From contig BLSF01000114.1 of assembly GCA_012862575.1 (NCBI GenBank), forward strand, positions 1 to 61,550: 61,550 bases of DNA, given 5' to 3'. The translations under genes were made by a program, and so were the position numbers. This document shows positions 20,621 to 30,850 of the stretch, one piece after another. This DNA comes from Parietichytrium sp. I65-24A (lineage: Eukaryota; Sar; Bigyra; Thraustochytrida; Thraustochytriidae). Within the stretch, counting starts at the first letter, position 1. The number at the start of each line of letters is the position of its first letter. The notes under the pieces were generated by a model, which was given only the letters and a program-made list of their open reading frames with translations, was not told the DNA's origin and made no database searches.

Positions 20621-21655
20621 ATGACGACGCCGACGAATCGCGAGGTGGACTTTGCCAAGACGCAGACGATCGAGCCGTTCAAGAACGTGCTGGAAAGGGG
20701 CCAGACAACGATGATGGGGAGCGGGAAAATGAGCCAGCTGAAAGGCAGCCGCTCGGGGAAGAGCGCCGTGAGGGCACTGCTGGCGATCGCCAAGCAGGCG
20801 GAGGGAAGACTGGACGTGAAACGCGCGTCGGCAATGCTTGGCGAGCCGATGAAACAGGTGGCGAGCATCGTGGCTACGATGGCTGACATGGGAATATTCA
20901 AACATGTCGGCGGAATGGTGTACAGTTTGAACAGGGACTTTGAGTTTGACATGTGGAATACCAAACAACAAGTCTCGCAGGCAGATGAGCAGCTGTCTTC
21001 GACGAAGAATCAGGTGCAGAAAAGAGAGTTCGTTGTGCGGAATAGATTTGGTAAGCTGGTGAAAGTGACCACCCTTGTCTCCACCGCCATCTCCACCTGC
21101 CCAATTTCAGAGAGCCAAGTTGGGAACATGCACGTGGTTCCTGCAGAGGAGGTTTCCTCGAATGACTTCCTGCCAGCGCTTTCAGACAGATTTTCCAAAC
21201 CCGCAGCAACTCGCGAGTCCCTCAAACGGACCGCAGACGAGATGTCAAGTGATCTGTCCGCAGTGTATGAGAAAGTTGGTTTGCTCCAAGCGAAGAAGCG
21301 TCTCAAGTTGCTGGACAAGTATACTAAGCTTGCCAGTGATTGCCTTTCCATGCTGCAGAGTAAGGACACAACCGGCGTGACCGGGCATGTAAACATATCG
21401 AACGAAACAGTGAGGAGGATAATCAGTAATGGCGAGCGCAAGTCCGGGAAGGGGAAGGCAAGCTCTTTAGAAAAGCAGTTAATCGTCCTACGCGGGTCAT
21501 CAACGGCAGAGCTCTCTGTCACGACCGCGCAGAACGCTTCGAACGAAGACACCTTCCGCGTTGACGTTAGGAGCCCAAAGGGCTGTCCTCTGGAGTCATT
21601 CTTGTTTAGGGAGAACGATTTGACAAACCTTTACCACGCCTCGGTGCCACAGTGA
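20621..21655 (+). CDS. Possible winged-helix (E2F/DP-like) protein
   Basis: 344 aa from the ATG at 20621 (MTTPTNREVD). An upstream in-frame start at 20438 would add a low-complexity Arg/Val-rich stretch from GGTGGC repeats, so I did not use it. After a Gly/Lys/Ser-rich basic segment (KGSRSGKSAVRALLAIAK), residues about 63-105 (RLDVKRASAMLGEPMKQVAS, followed by IVATMADMGIFKHVGGMVYSL) have the pattern of a winged helix: helix, recognition helix, then a beta-hairpin ending in a hydrophobic strand. It recalls the E2F/DP pattern (A..L.v..RRIYDI..VLE), but the RRIYDI core is not present. A predicted coiled coil (LQAKKRLKLLDKYTKLASDC, about 225-250) follows, where E2F proteins dimerise. A divergent E2F/DP-type regulator is a hypothesis only. 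Confidence 0.6.
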   Translation: MTTPTNREVDFAKTQTIEPFKNVLERGQTTMMGSGKMSQLKGSRSGKSAVRALLAIAKQAEGRLDVKRASAMLGEPMKQVASIVATMADMGIFKHVGGMVYSLNRDFEFDMWNTKQQVSQADEQLSSTKNQVQKREFVVRNRFGKLVKVTTLVSTAISTCPISESQVGNMHVVPAEEVSSNDFLPALSDRFSKPAATRESLKRTADEMSSDLSAVYEKVGLLQAKKRLKLLDKYTKLASDCLSMLQSKDTTGVTGHVNISNETVRRIISNGERKSGKGKASSLEKQLIVLRGSSTAELSVTTAQNASNEDTFRVDVRSPKGCPLESFLFRENDLTNLYHASVPQ

Positions 21656-22038
21656 AGACTCTGTCGAAATGCCTTGTGGAAAGCTTCGAAAGCAGAGCAG
21701 TACACCGATCGCAAACGCGCAAGGGGGCAATGTGTAGCGACCTAGAGAAATCTTTCTTTGCTTGCGAAGGACGCGGCTGCGAGTAGGACGAACCTTTGTC
21801 CGGTTTATGTCTATACTCGAGGTATCTCGATATTCTTCAGCTTTAGTCTTGCAGACCCCCTGATACATTTCACCAACACCCAATTGTATACCGTATCAAA
21901 ACTATGATACACACCTTCTTCTTCTATATTTTTACTGTTAGAAAAACACTTCGGATTTTTTGAATTGTCTGTCGCTCAAGTTTAATTCTCGGTACCCGGC
22001 GAAACAGACTTCCCCACCGTCCTTCTTTTTAAAAGCGC
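21656..22038. other. Convergent intergenic region
   Basis: Short 3' flanks of two convergent genes. AT-rich; nothing further recognised. Confidence 0.5.
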
Positions 22039-25000
22039 TCAGGCCCAGTTTACTGAGACTCTCTCACCGTCTGGAGAAATGCAGAGCTCGCACGATTTCA
22101 AAGGGCTACTCGCCCCTTTTGCGAAGCTTTTCAAACGCATCACACTTTCGATCGGTTCTGCCCCATTAGGTTTGGTGGAGACTGAGTGAGCTCCTGACTC
22201 AGACCTATTGCTCCCGTGTAGCTTATTTTCTTTCTTTGGTGCCGGAGATTCTGGGAACTGATACTGTTCGCCGAGTTTGCTGGGAGAACAAAGGGAGGGT
22301 ACCTCCAAATCATTTTGCAAATACACGTCAATGAACGACGACGTATCGCTGCACAGGTCCAGCAGTTGCGATATCTGATCCTTCACCTGCGAATCCGTTT
22401 CGCTAGGTGGAGGGCTTCCGTTGGGAGGTGGACACATGAGCTTGACGAGTCGCGGGTCCACGGCTTCCATCAGCATAGCAAACCCTGTTTGGCGACCATC
22501 CGGCGACGCCATCTTCCGGTCGAGATGCAAGCCGATCCGTCCTACGAATTCCACAAAGTAACTGAAAGACAAGCCCGTTACTGCAGGAGAAAACTCTCGT
22601 TCTATATGCAAGCAGTCGTTAAAGTACTTGCGAACTTGTGGCACGGAGATCAATCTAGGGGCCCAACTCAATTCCTTCACGAGAATCACGGCCTCGATCT
22701 CCCCAAGAGCGCACTCCGGAGCGATCTTATACGATCGTTTTGGATTTTCATCGAGCAGTTCCAGCGGGAGTTTCCATACCGGGCAATCCCTCCGATTCGA
22801 GTTCAAAAAATGTATGAAGATAAACCTGAGCACCTTTTCCATGCCAACGAGTTGCGAGAGATGCTCTGGGCTGAGGAACTCCACGCCCAATAGACATTTG
22901 GGAGTGATCATGCCGGTCTCTTGAAAACGTGACTCGGCGACCTGGAAAATGCGAAGCCACTCACTATCGTGCTTGATCCGGCTCTCCAAAGACCTTGTGA
23001 AGTCATCGATGTGGACGGAGGTCGTCAAGGCCCAAACAATCTCGGCGCTGTTGATGCGATGTTTCTTGTTCACAAAAGTGTCACACAAGCTGGAGGAGTC
23101 TGCCGACTTGGGGGAGTTTGAGTCGAGGGAGTTCTCCGCAAGCCTCCGAACATGTACAAGGACATTGTAAGAGTTTGAGTAGAGCCTAAAATCTCTGAAG
23201 AACGAGACGAGATCCTGAACCCGAAGCGACGATAAGGCCGCAGAGTATGCTGCATAGATACTGTGAATCAGTTTGTCTCTAGGTACCGGCAGGATTTGGC
23301 TCGGTTGAGAGCGCAGCCTCGAGTCGCGCACTGCTTGGCGAAATGCTGCCCAACACTTGCGAAGGAGACGAGTCAAGTAAAAGATGAGTGCAATGCGATT
23401 TTGCTTGGCGATGAGTCGAACCTCTGCGCAAACATACTGCTTGTGCCGAACAATACGTCTCTTTCGCTCCAGCGGAACATTTTTCCACGCAAGCAAAACG
23501 CGTTTTGCGAGAGCTTGGTTGGCATGTTCGGCAGGCAGCGCAAATGTACGTGTACGCCATGCCTGCAGGACTGCTGCCATAAATCGGGCTGCGGACACTT
23601 CGGATCTCCATTTCACAAACGCAAGCTTCAAAATGGAACGCAACAGGGTTTCCTTTCGATTTTCACGCCGCTCGTTGACCGCCAGGGCTACATCGCTTAA
23701 GAGCGTGATGTCACTCTTTAAAACAATCTTCCTCGCCATTCTCTGGAAGTCCTCTCGTAACGACTTTGAGCGTGAAGCATCCCCTGCCCATCGCTGAAAC
23801 GTGGAGTCCATTCTCCGATTGGAGAATTGTGCGATCAAACTTGCTACGCGCCTCTTTATACGGATTTGCTCTCGCCAAACATGCAAAACGTTACGTTTCA
23901 GCGCACCTTCTCGTTTGCACATTGCCGAAAAAACGCGCCACAGCCTCCAGTGAGTTCTTTGCGAGCGGATCTGAGAAGTATGACACGACCATGAGTGCAA
24001 GCATTTCCGAAGGGTATTTATCCTGCATTTGAGGTTTGCGGTTTTGACGACAGCCCAAGCCACAAAAAGTTTGCGTATCAGAACTGAGTTTCTCTCTTGA
24101 CGGATTTTTGCTGAAATAGCACGCAGACGTTTCTTCTCTGAAACCATTCGGCGCCAACCCTCGAAAAAGCGCTGTTGAAGCCGCTCCTCATGAATCAGCA
24201 CGGAGCGCTCGAACTTGGCGTGCGTCTCACGCACCCGGAGCCTCCACGAACTGAAAACTCTTCGCTTTCTCCAGTATCTCGCCAGGTTCACGAAGCTGTG
24301 CCGTTCGGCATGCAATTTTAAAATTTGAAGAGCGGTACGCTTTCCATCAAGATCCTCAACTTGAGCGGTTTTGACAGCATTTGTCAGCGCCCTAAACACA
24401 TTTCTGCACTCTGCTTTGCCAAATGCCCCCGCCAAGGCCATGAACAAAGCTCGTGTCTTACGATGGGTCGAGACCACTGACTTCCAACCTGTGAACGCGA
24501 CCTGTTTTATTTGCCAGTCGTGAGCAAGAACCTCGACAAGCAACTTGAATGACTGGGCTTTACATGCCCTTTCAAGCCGTGATTGAGCCGCGAGAAAGAT
24601 TGCACCAAGTTTTTCGTTTCGTTCCCAGTAACGGCATGTGTCCAACCAGCATTTCATGGCTTCCCTCTTCACCCTTTGGCTCGCGATTCTGGTCAGCAAC
24701 GTTCGGAATTTTGTCTTCCACCGCACGAATGCAAGCCATCTATTCCATAAACGGCACTCCTCCTTGAGCCGAAGATTTCTGACCGTAACGGCTGTGCTGT
24801 GCCACGTTGTGAAAAAGAGCCGGCAGTCTTTTCTTTCTTGAACGAACTGCTTCCACAGTTTCAGCGCTTTACGCATTTCTATACATCGCTGTGCAAACTC
24901 CCGCCATTGCAGGAGGCCCTGACGCGTGGTTGATTTTTGTCCGACAAACAATTTCCACTGCGAGAGCACATCCCTCAACTCGCGGCGGTTCTGAGCAGTG

Positions 25001-25314
25001 AGCTCGGCCCATGCGAGCAGAAATTGTCTCGATTGTCTCCGCTCCTCCGCGCGCGTTTTCCATTTCCCGAATGACTCGTTCTGCATTCTCCACGCCCACA
25101 TCGCTCCTGCGAGTCGTATTCTCCGCTCCGTTTCCTCTTCCAGCCTTTCCAAACCAACGAGCCCTCTTTCACTCCTTCTGCCCTCCACTTCTTCTTCTTC
25201 TTCTTCTTCTTGCGGACTTTTCATCTCCTGTTTCGCACCATCTCGCCGCACTGGAGAACCTTGAGAACCTTCCCGATTCTTCGCTGCTTGCGCCAGCAGC
25301 CCTATCCTCGCCAT
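22039..25314 (-). CDS. Sfi1-like protein with Trp-centred helical repeats
   Basis: Single exon, 1,091 aa, ATG at 25314. After a short N-terminus with a Glu run (encoded by a TTC microsatellite near 25190-25214), residues about 60-650 consist of repeats spaced about 22-35 residues apart with Trp near fixed positions, for example FLLAWAELTAQNRRELRDVL, LSQWKLFVGQKSTTRQGLLQ and ALKLWKQFVQERKDCRLFFT. This is the pattern of Sfi1, whose repeats each bind a centrin along a long helix at centrosomes and spindle poles. The C-terminal 400 residues lack the repeat and are probably globular. Centrin binding and a spindle-pole role follow from the family if the assignment is right. Converges with the gene ending at 21655 and diverges from RMI1. 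Confidence 0.7.
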   Translation of the reverse strand: MARIGLLAQAAKNREGSQGSPVRRDGAKQEMKSPQEEEEEEEVEGRRSERGLVGLERLEEETERRIRLAGAMWAWRMQNESFGKWKTRAEERRQSRQFLLAWAELTAQNRRELRDVLSQWKLFVGQKSTTRQGLLQWREFAQRCIEMRKALKLWKQFVQERKDCRLFFTTWHSTAVTVRNLRLKEECRLWNRWLAFVRWKTKFRTLLTRIASQRVKREAMKCWLDTCRYWERNEKLGAIFLAAQSRLERACKAQSFKLLVEVLAHDWQIKQVAFTGWKSVVSTHRKTRALFMALAGAFGKAECRNVFRALTNAVKTAQVEDLDGKRTALQILKLHAERHSFVNLARYWRKRRVFSSWRLRVRETHAKFERSVLIHEERLQQRFFEGWRRMVSEKKRLRAISAKIRQERNSVLIRKLFVAWAVVKTANLKCRINTLRKCLHSWSCHTSQIRSQRTHWRLWRVFSAMCKREGALKRNVLHVWREQIRIKRRVASLIAQFSNRRMDSTFQRWAGDASRSKSLREDFQRMARKIVLKSDITLLSDVALAVNERRENRKETLLRSILKLAFVKWRSEVSAARFMAAVLQAWRTRTFALPAEHANQALAKRVLLAWKNVPLERKRRIVRHKQYVCAEVRLIAKQNRIALIFYLTRLLRKCWAAFRQAVRDSRLRSQPSQILPVPRDKLIHSIYAAYSAALSSLRVQDLVSFFRDFRLYSNSYNVLVHVRRLAENSLDSNSPKSADSSSLCDTFVNKKHRINSAEIVWALTTSVHIDDFTRSLESRIKHDSEWLRIFQVAESRFQETGMITPKCLLGVEFLSPEHLSQLVGMEKVLRFIFIHFLNSNRRDCPVWKLPLELLDENPKRSYKIAPECALGEIEAVILVKELSWAPRLISVPQVRKYFNDCLHIEREFSPAVTGLSFSYFVEFVGRIGLHLDRKMASPDGRQTGFAMLMEAVDPRLVKLMCPPPNGSPPPSETDSQVKDQISQLLDLCSDTSSFIDVYLQNDLEVPSLCSPSKLGEQYQFPESPAPKKENKLHGSNRSESGAHSVSTKPNGAEPIESVMRLKSFAKGASSPLKSCELCISPDGERVSVNWA

Positions 25315-26155
25315 CGCGGAACTCAGAGCTATTCTTCTCTTTATTCACGCCCAACTTGTTCACCGCGCTGCAGCATTACAGCTTCCTGAGAAGGCGGCAG
25401 GTCCCAAGACTCCGCGACACAATTTCAGAGAGACAGAGAGAGAAACCAGACCGACTTTCGAGTTTCGAGTTTCGAGTTCCGAAGCGCCGTGCGGAACGCG
25501 CGAAACCGGCTCTGCTGAGTGGCTCAGCTGGCTCAGCTGGTTCCGCGATGGGTTTTTGGGTTCGGGTCACTGGGTCCGCGACAAGTAACCGCTCCTGTGG
25601 GTACGCTGCTACCGGTTCTCTCTAATGAAGCTACTCAGTTCACTCGATAGGCGTTCTGACTGCAATGTACTACTACGCATTGTGTAGCATTACTATACTG
25701 CCGGCTTAGTCAAAGGTGGATCCTAATGCACAAGATAGGCGGTGCTAGGGGATTATGGGTTACTGTATATGGCTGTACGGCGCGGAGGAATACGAGCAAT
25801 TAACTCAAGTACTAGTACAGTCTCAAATCCGCGGCGAGCAGTTCTTTGTACGTGAGCAAAGAAGCACACATCGTGCGAAAGCGTTCCGGAACCGGAGCGC
25901 ACATTTGAATTGGAAGAGAGAGAGAAAGCGAGCGAGCAAACGCGAACGTAAGAGAGAGAGACAGGAGACTTGCAATGGGAATGGAGACGTTCGGTGGACT
26001 AACGCTTCACGAGGAGTGGTAAGTTGGCGAAGTGGATGCATGTGAATGTTTATTGTTTAATGTTCAATGTTCAACGTTCGTGTTGCTTGTAGCTTGTGGC
26101 TTGTGGGGGAGGAGATTTGGAAAGTGACTCATGGTGGAGAGTTGAAGATTTGAAG
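25315..26155. other. Divergent intergenic region with a possible 5'-UTR intron of RMI1
   Basis: Shared upstream region of the Sfi1-like gene (minus) and RMI1 (plus). It contains three TTTCGAG units (about 25456-25476) and a GA-rich tract (about 25916-25970). A strong donor (GTAAGT at 26019) and a plausible acceptor (TTGCTTGTAG ending at 26092) would define a 74-nt intron in the RMI1 leader, similar in size to confirmed introns. Whether an upstream coding exon exists is unclear. Confidence 0.45.
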
Positions 26156-27653
26156 ATGGAGGGAGCAACTGACTTTGAGAGATGCTGCCCGCACAGGCTG
26201 GCGGGACTGGAAACAAGAGATGAAGGGTATGTTGTTGAAAGGGTTCTTGGGGAAGATCTTCGGAAGATCGTCAGAGGTTCGAATTTACCTCCGGATATCT
26301 CGGGCAAACATAATGTACTGCTCGATGGTAATTTTATCGTCCAGGTGAGTTGAGAAGTCTGCTACAGACTGGCGTGAATTGAGAGATGCTGACTTGGCGT
26401 TTACTGGCGAAGGTGAATGCTGCTTCGGACATCGCGGAGTCCATGCGAAATCTGGAAAAGACGGAAGAAACTGATGCAGCATCAGAGGAACAGCAAACGA
26501 ACAAGCCTCCGGGTAAAGACGGGAAAGCTGAATTTGCTCCGCCCAGGGGAAAGCGCGTGCTTAAGCTTGAGCTAACTGATGGTGTTCAGACTTTGTATGC
26601 GATCGAACACTCTGTCGTTTCCGGTATTCAAGGGGCAGTGGGCGAAAAGCTCATCCTTACACAGGTACCGATTCGACGCGGCTTATTGTTGCTCAATGAA
26701 GAGAATTCTGTATCACTCGGAGGGAGCACACCCTCTGCAAACGAAGGAGGATCAACACGAGAGAGCTCCAGTACACCGTCTCAGATCCGAACCCGGCACG
26801 CACCAACCGAGCTGATGTCTCGACACAACACCTCGACACAGGGAACAACTCAAGTGATTCCTAGCCAAAACACCGCTGCGCCCTCAACTTCCGCTCCGTA
26901 CCCACGGCGGGCGACTGCTCCATCGACCCCAGCTGTGGTTTCGCTATTACCTGATGAGAGACGCACGGAGGCATCTTCGTTGTCGTTTCATTCAGTTCGA
27001 ACCCTCACTCCACAGTCAACTAGGCTGTCCTCGCCAATATACACCCCTTCAAATCAAGCTACCCCTTCTAAGCCCCTGCAGATATCGCTATCGCAGTCCG
27101 ACTCGCAGATCTCTCTTGCTACTGAGCTCAAGAACGAACTGCAAGTCTCTCAAGACGCCGAGGGCAAATCTTACGGGTTCCTCTCCGATTTGAGGGAGCG
27201 AAAGCTTGTTTACATAAAAGGTTTTGTTATGGGCGTACACGGGAAACTAAAGAGTACAGGAAATGGCGGTTACACACTTCACATCGAGTTTGGCGATGGA
27301 ATAGGGGGTTGCGTCGCTCTTGTAAACTCCGATGTGGTTGAGAAACAATTGATTGGAATTCCTTCTTCAGAGATGACAAAGCTAAAGAAGAGTGATCCCG
27401 CTTTATATCGCAAACGAATGCAAAACGCAGGCCAAAAGCTTCAAAAGCTTGAGGGGCTGTTTAAAATGTCGAAAATTGTGCAATCGAGCGGACACAGCGT
27501 CTGTTATATTCATGATATTCAGGTAAGTCGGACGGTTTGGCTTGAACTGGGAGCTTGTTTCTCGCTAATTGAATGTCTTTTGCTCAGCGACCGGGACCAG
27601 AGTACACGCAAAGTCTCTTCCGCCAAGCGGTGGATGCGTTATATGGTAGCTAA
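26156..27653 (+). CDS. RMI1: RecQ-mediated genome instability protein 1 (RMI1), three exons
   Basis: Exons 26156-26344, 26413-27522 and 27588-27653 (454 aa), with GT-AG introns of 68 and 65 nt, both phase 0. The splice joins restore the family pattern: exon 1 ends LLDGNFIVQ and exon 2 begins VNAASDIAES, matching 'L.G.f.LQvn...Di..s' of RMI1. Exon 2 then gives the N-terminal OB fold (RVLKLELTDGVQTLYAIEHS, then IRRGLLLLNEENSVSLGG). A long Ser/Thr/Pro-rich linker follows, and then a C-terminal OB-fold-like domain (LVYIKGFVMGVHGKL). Exon 3 supplies the terminal 21 residues (RPGPEYTQSLFRQAVDALYG). RMI1 is the OB-fold partner of topoisomerase III and RecQ/BLM in double-Holliday-junction dissolution. 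The N-terminal three-helix region is short, so an additional 5' exon may be missing. The stop codon is 29 bp from the convergent DPM2 stop. Confidence 0.85.
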
Positions 27654-27682
27654 AGCAGTCTCATCACCTAAAGTGGAGATTG

Positions 27683-28012
27683 CTACGCTAACTTCACTTT
27701 CGGGTTTGGCTCCTCCTTGAAAAGCTTCACTCCGGCAACCACTCCAGCCAAGCCAAAGATGGAGGCAAGGCCGAGGGCTGGCAGGAGAAGTGCGTAAATG
27801 CGGTTCGGGAACATTGTGTGCAAAGGGTGGTCTTTCCCTGCGAATGGCTGCAGGCGTACTCGAGCGACACGTCAGTCTTGTAAAAAAATAAAGCGTAGAC
27901 GAAAGACCCCTCTCGAGCTATAACTTACCATCACCAGAATCCACACAAAGTAATATGCGAACGACACGATTGCAACGATCAGCAGCAGCTGTGCTCGCAG
28001 TTTGTGCTCCAT
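27683..28012 (-). CDS. DPM2: Dolichol-phosphate mannosyltransferase subunit 2 (DPM2), two exons
   Basis: Too short for routine ORF finding. Exon 1 is 28012-27929 (28 codons), the intron 27928-27848 (81 nt, GTAAGT...CTGCAG), and exon 2 27847-27683 (54 codons plus TAG). The 82-aa product, which begins MEHKLRAQLLLIVAIVSF, matches DPM2 end to end: first TM helix with FAYYFVWILVM, immediately PFAGKDHPLH (human LPFIDSQHVIH), then FPNRIYALLLPALG (human FLPRAYAVAIPLAAG), a second TM helix, and a short Lys-rich tail (KLFKEEPNPKVKLA). Human DPM2 is 84 aa. DPM2 is the small two-TM ER subunit that stabilises dolichol-phosphate-mannose synthase, which supplies mannose for N-glycans, GPI anchors and O-mannosylation. 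The phase-0 junction lies exactly between the two conserved blocks. Confidence 0.9.
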
Positions 28013-28371
28013 CCTGCGGACACCAAGGCTTGGTGGACGGTGAGCGCGCGAACTAATGCCCGTTCGCTTGCTTGCTTGTACTGGCAGTGGCTTTTCTCCC
28101 TCCGTTCCTCACTCACCTCACCATGTTATAGCTCGCTCGTCACACAGAGCACTAACCCTAGCACTAGGAACGGCTAACGTTGATTCACAGTCAACAAACC
28201 CTGTCATCTGAATTCTGAAAGACTAAACGAGCCTCGAGGTTGTGAGAGATAGCGGAAACAAACCCTCTTGGAAGGTGGGATGGAGTGAAGAAGCAGTTTA
28301 AGAATTTAAAATTCAAAATTCACTAGCGATTGGAATTCAGATTCAGGAAAGAAACGTAAAACATAGCACAT
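28013..28371. other. Intergenic region
   Basis: Promoter side of DPM2 and 3' flank of the F-box gene; nothing else recognised. Confidence 0.5.
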
Positions 28372-29886
28372 TTATGAAAAGTTAGTGTTCATTTGTAACT
28401 GAAGATTTCCCGCAAACCTCTTCCGGCGTGGCGTTGATCTTGGGGACCTGGTCGCGAGGAGCTGTGTTGCAGGTAGGCTTGCTTTCGCGGAGTCCGAAAG
28501 CCCAGTGAAGTCAGCCGATTCCAAGGCCGAGCATTTTCGCAGCGGGGACAGATCATTGACATAGCGACACCTTTTAATACTCACATGCTTCAATTGCGGC
28601 ATAGACTCGAGTGACTGGACGCACCGCAGATTCGGGAAGCTCTGAACAACCAGTTCTCTAAGAGCAGGAAGTGGTTCCAGTACCTTCAGATTGGAAATCC
28701 AGTCGAAATTACTCAAGCTCAGCTTCTCGATGGTTACATTCGAGCTTTTTAAGAACTCAGGAAAGGCTTCCTTCAGTTGGTTTGTCTCTTCGGGTTCCAT
28801 ATGCTGCAGCGAAGTTCCTCCCACCGCAAGCGACATCAACGAGCCAAAGCACGAGCTGACCGATTTGTAGTCCGAAATCAAAGGACATTCCTGAAGATCA
28901 ATGTATCTCAGCTCGGGACAGGCCCGAAGCACGCCGATACTTTTGATCTGTGATGAGCCATGAATATTGAACTCTTGTAGCTTCTGACACTCCAAGACTC
29001 CGGATATGTCCTGCAGAGCTTTACACCAAGTCATATGTAAGGACATGAGATGCTTCCGTGATGGGCAGTGCAGCAGGTCATCGAGGTTTCGAAGCTCAAG
29101 ATTTGCTTCAATACGAAGATCTTGCAGACAGCCTAACGAGCGAACGAATGCAATGCTCTTGAGGGTTGTGCAGGAGACCAATTGCAGTGATCGAAGACTT
29201 TGAAGGTGAGACAGAGCGTCGGCGTTTTCTAGCGCGGTACACCCCTTTAATAAAAGACGAGAGAGGTTCCCAAGTCTTGAAATGCTCTCGATGCACGTCA
29301 GGTTCGCGCAACCAGTTAGACTGAGCTCCTCTAGTTTTGAGCAGGCGGATATGGCGTCCAAAGTTTCAATGCCTCGGGACCAGTTTATCTGAAGACATCG
29401 AACATTAGAAAAGTAACTGATTTGGTGCATTGTGCAACTGTGCATGACTGGCTGTGTGAGAGTAAGATTTTCCACGCGTTGAAGTGTGCCCATGCAACTG
29501 AGCTTCGCGCACATCGCTTCGAAATCATCTGCTTCTGATGAATTCTGTTTGACTGACGTGTTGAAATGAATGCCTCTCAATTTGAATCCACAGTTTCCCA
29601 GCTTTTCAAGATCTTCGAAAGTCACCCGATCCGCCTCGTTTTGGCATATGTTCAGAGCGATCATATTCATCGTGCTTTTCAGCTCCTTGCAAACGAGGGC
29701 CAAGCCGGGAAGCACATCGCGGCGAGTGTCCAGGAATGAGCAGAGCTCTTCCAAAAGCTCTGTTCCAAAGACGTCCAGAAACGAAGTCTCCCGCCCGCCC
29801 CCATGGCGCCTTGTGAGCCGCCCTCCCGCGACCGCCGGCGCCTCCATGGTTTCGTCTTCGATGTGCTGCTCTCCGTTCCGCTCCAT
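28372..29886 (-). CDS. F-box/leucine-rich-repeat-like protein
   Basis: 504 aa from the ATG at 29886; the frame continues upstream only with non-ATG codons. Residues about 35-75 (FGTELLEELCSFLDTRRDVL, then LALVCKELKSTMN) have the F-box pattern (L..EL...l......L....lVCKelk). About 12 irregular LRRs follow, each with a 'C/S..L..L.L..C..L' consensus, for example ACSKLEELSLTGCANLTCIE and LECQKLQEFNIHGSSQIKSI. The C-terminus is short and basic (RSPRSTPRRKRFAG). F-box/LRR proteins are usually substrate receptors of SCF ubiquitin ligases, with the LRRs binding the target. That role is inferred from architecture; the target is unknown. Confidence 0.75.
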   Translation of the reverse strand: MERNGEQHIEDETMEAPAVAGGRLTRRHGGGRETSFLDVFGTELLEELCSFLDTRRDVLPGLALVCKELKSTMNMIALNICQNEADRVTFEDLEKLGNCGFKLRGIHFNTSVKQNSSEADDFEAMCAKLSCMGTLQRVENLTLTQPVMHSCTMHQISYFSNVRCLQINWSRGIETLDAISACSKLEELSLTGCANLTCIESISRLGNLSRLLLKGCTALENADALSHLQSLRSLQLVSCTTLKSIAFVRSLGCLQDLRIEANLELRNLDDLLHCPSRKHLMSLHMTWCKALQDISGVLECQKLQEFNIHGSSQIKSIGVLRACPELRYIDLQECPLISDYKSVSSCFGSLMSLAVGGTSLQHMEPEETNQLKEAFPEFLKSSNVTIEKLSLSNFDWISNLKVLEPLPALRELVVQSFPNLRCVQSLESMPQLKHVSIKRCRYVNDLSPLRKCSALESADFTGLSDSAKASLPATQLLATRSPRSTPRRKRFAGNLQLQMNTNFS

Positions 29887-30850
29887 CCTTTTGCGCACTT
29901 GCTCGGAATGGCTCAAGCTGGGATTGCGAATCGATCACAAAGCCTCGAATGTACTAAATTTGTGGGATATCTAGTGCTCGCAAGAAATGATTAAGACGCC
30001 ATTTTTCATTTTCCGTTTCCGTGTACAAGCCCGAGCCATTTATCCAAGTCGCTAGCTGAATACGGAGGCGATGAAGTTGGAATGCGCCTGAATCGTCTTT
30101 CTTGCTAGGCTGTATCTAAATTCGGAGACTCTTTGCCCATTTTCTTGATCCGTGACCAAAACATCCAGGCTCGCGCATACTGCTCGGTCTAGTGACACTG
30201 CACTGTCCGGCTACAAAGCTGATTCCGACTTCCGAATTCATTATTCAGAATTCACTGTCACTGTCAGAAATTCAGAGTAGAAATTCAGATCAGCCACATC
30301 GGCCTCACTCGATCTCATGCAAGGCCATAGCTGTGGCTATTCCATTCAGTGCACACCGCCTTGTGTGACCCTAATTCTTCGGGCGCGTGCTGAACGGATC
30401 AGAGTAATCAGAGTGGATAGAGTTCGTTACGAATGCAGGCTGGCGCCTCCAACATCACCTGCAATTTCTTTGAAAGAAGCGGGAGTGAGTGATGCCGGAC
30501 TCATCAGGAGGTGGCTCCTTGGCGCGTTGTCCATCCTCACGACGCCAACCTACGCGCTTTTCGTTTGTTCGACCCGTGGCTTACAAAGTCCATATATTCA
30601 CGTCCGACACAGCTCAATCTGATCAATCTGATCAATCTAATCAATCTGATCAATTTGATCAATCTGATCAAAATCTGATTGCAATTCCCCGGGCCACCTT
30701 CTCTGGCCGGATTCTCTTGAACTGATACTGGATTTCAAGACTTTAACGGCCATTTTCCCATACATAGGATACATAGGATTGTCCTTACGACAGAGTGGAC
30801 AACAGATCGCCCACTCACGAAACGATGAAGCGTACGCGGCGAGTACCCTC
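29887..30850. other. Divergent intergenic region
   Basis: Upstream regions of the F-box gene (minus) and the gene at 30851 (plus). Holds a 9-bp TGATCA-containing tandem repeat at 30613-30673. A 101-codon frame at 30317-30622 has no coding character that I can support. Confidence 0.5.
30613..30673. repeat. 9-bp tandem repeat containing TGATCA
   Basis: Unit CTGATCAAT, about 6.5 copies with single substitutions (CTAATCAAT, TTGATCAAT). Each good unit holds a palindromic TGATCA. It lies about 180 bp upstream of the ATG at 30851. Confidence 0.9.

Noticed and set aside
20386-20971. Reverse frames of about 190 codons over the GGTGGC and CTCA repeats
   Set aside because: Low-complexity shadows of the gene that starts at 20621.
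25011-25625. 204-codon forward frame
   Set aside because: Antisense to the Sfi1-like N-terminus and extends into repeat-rich promoter; no features.
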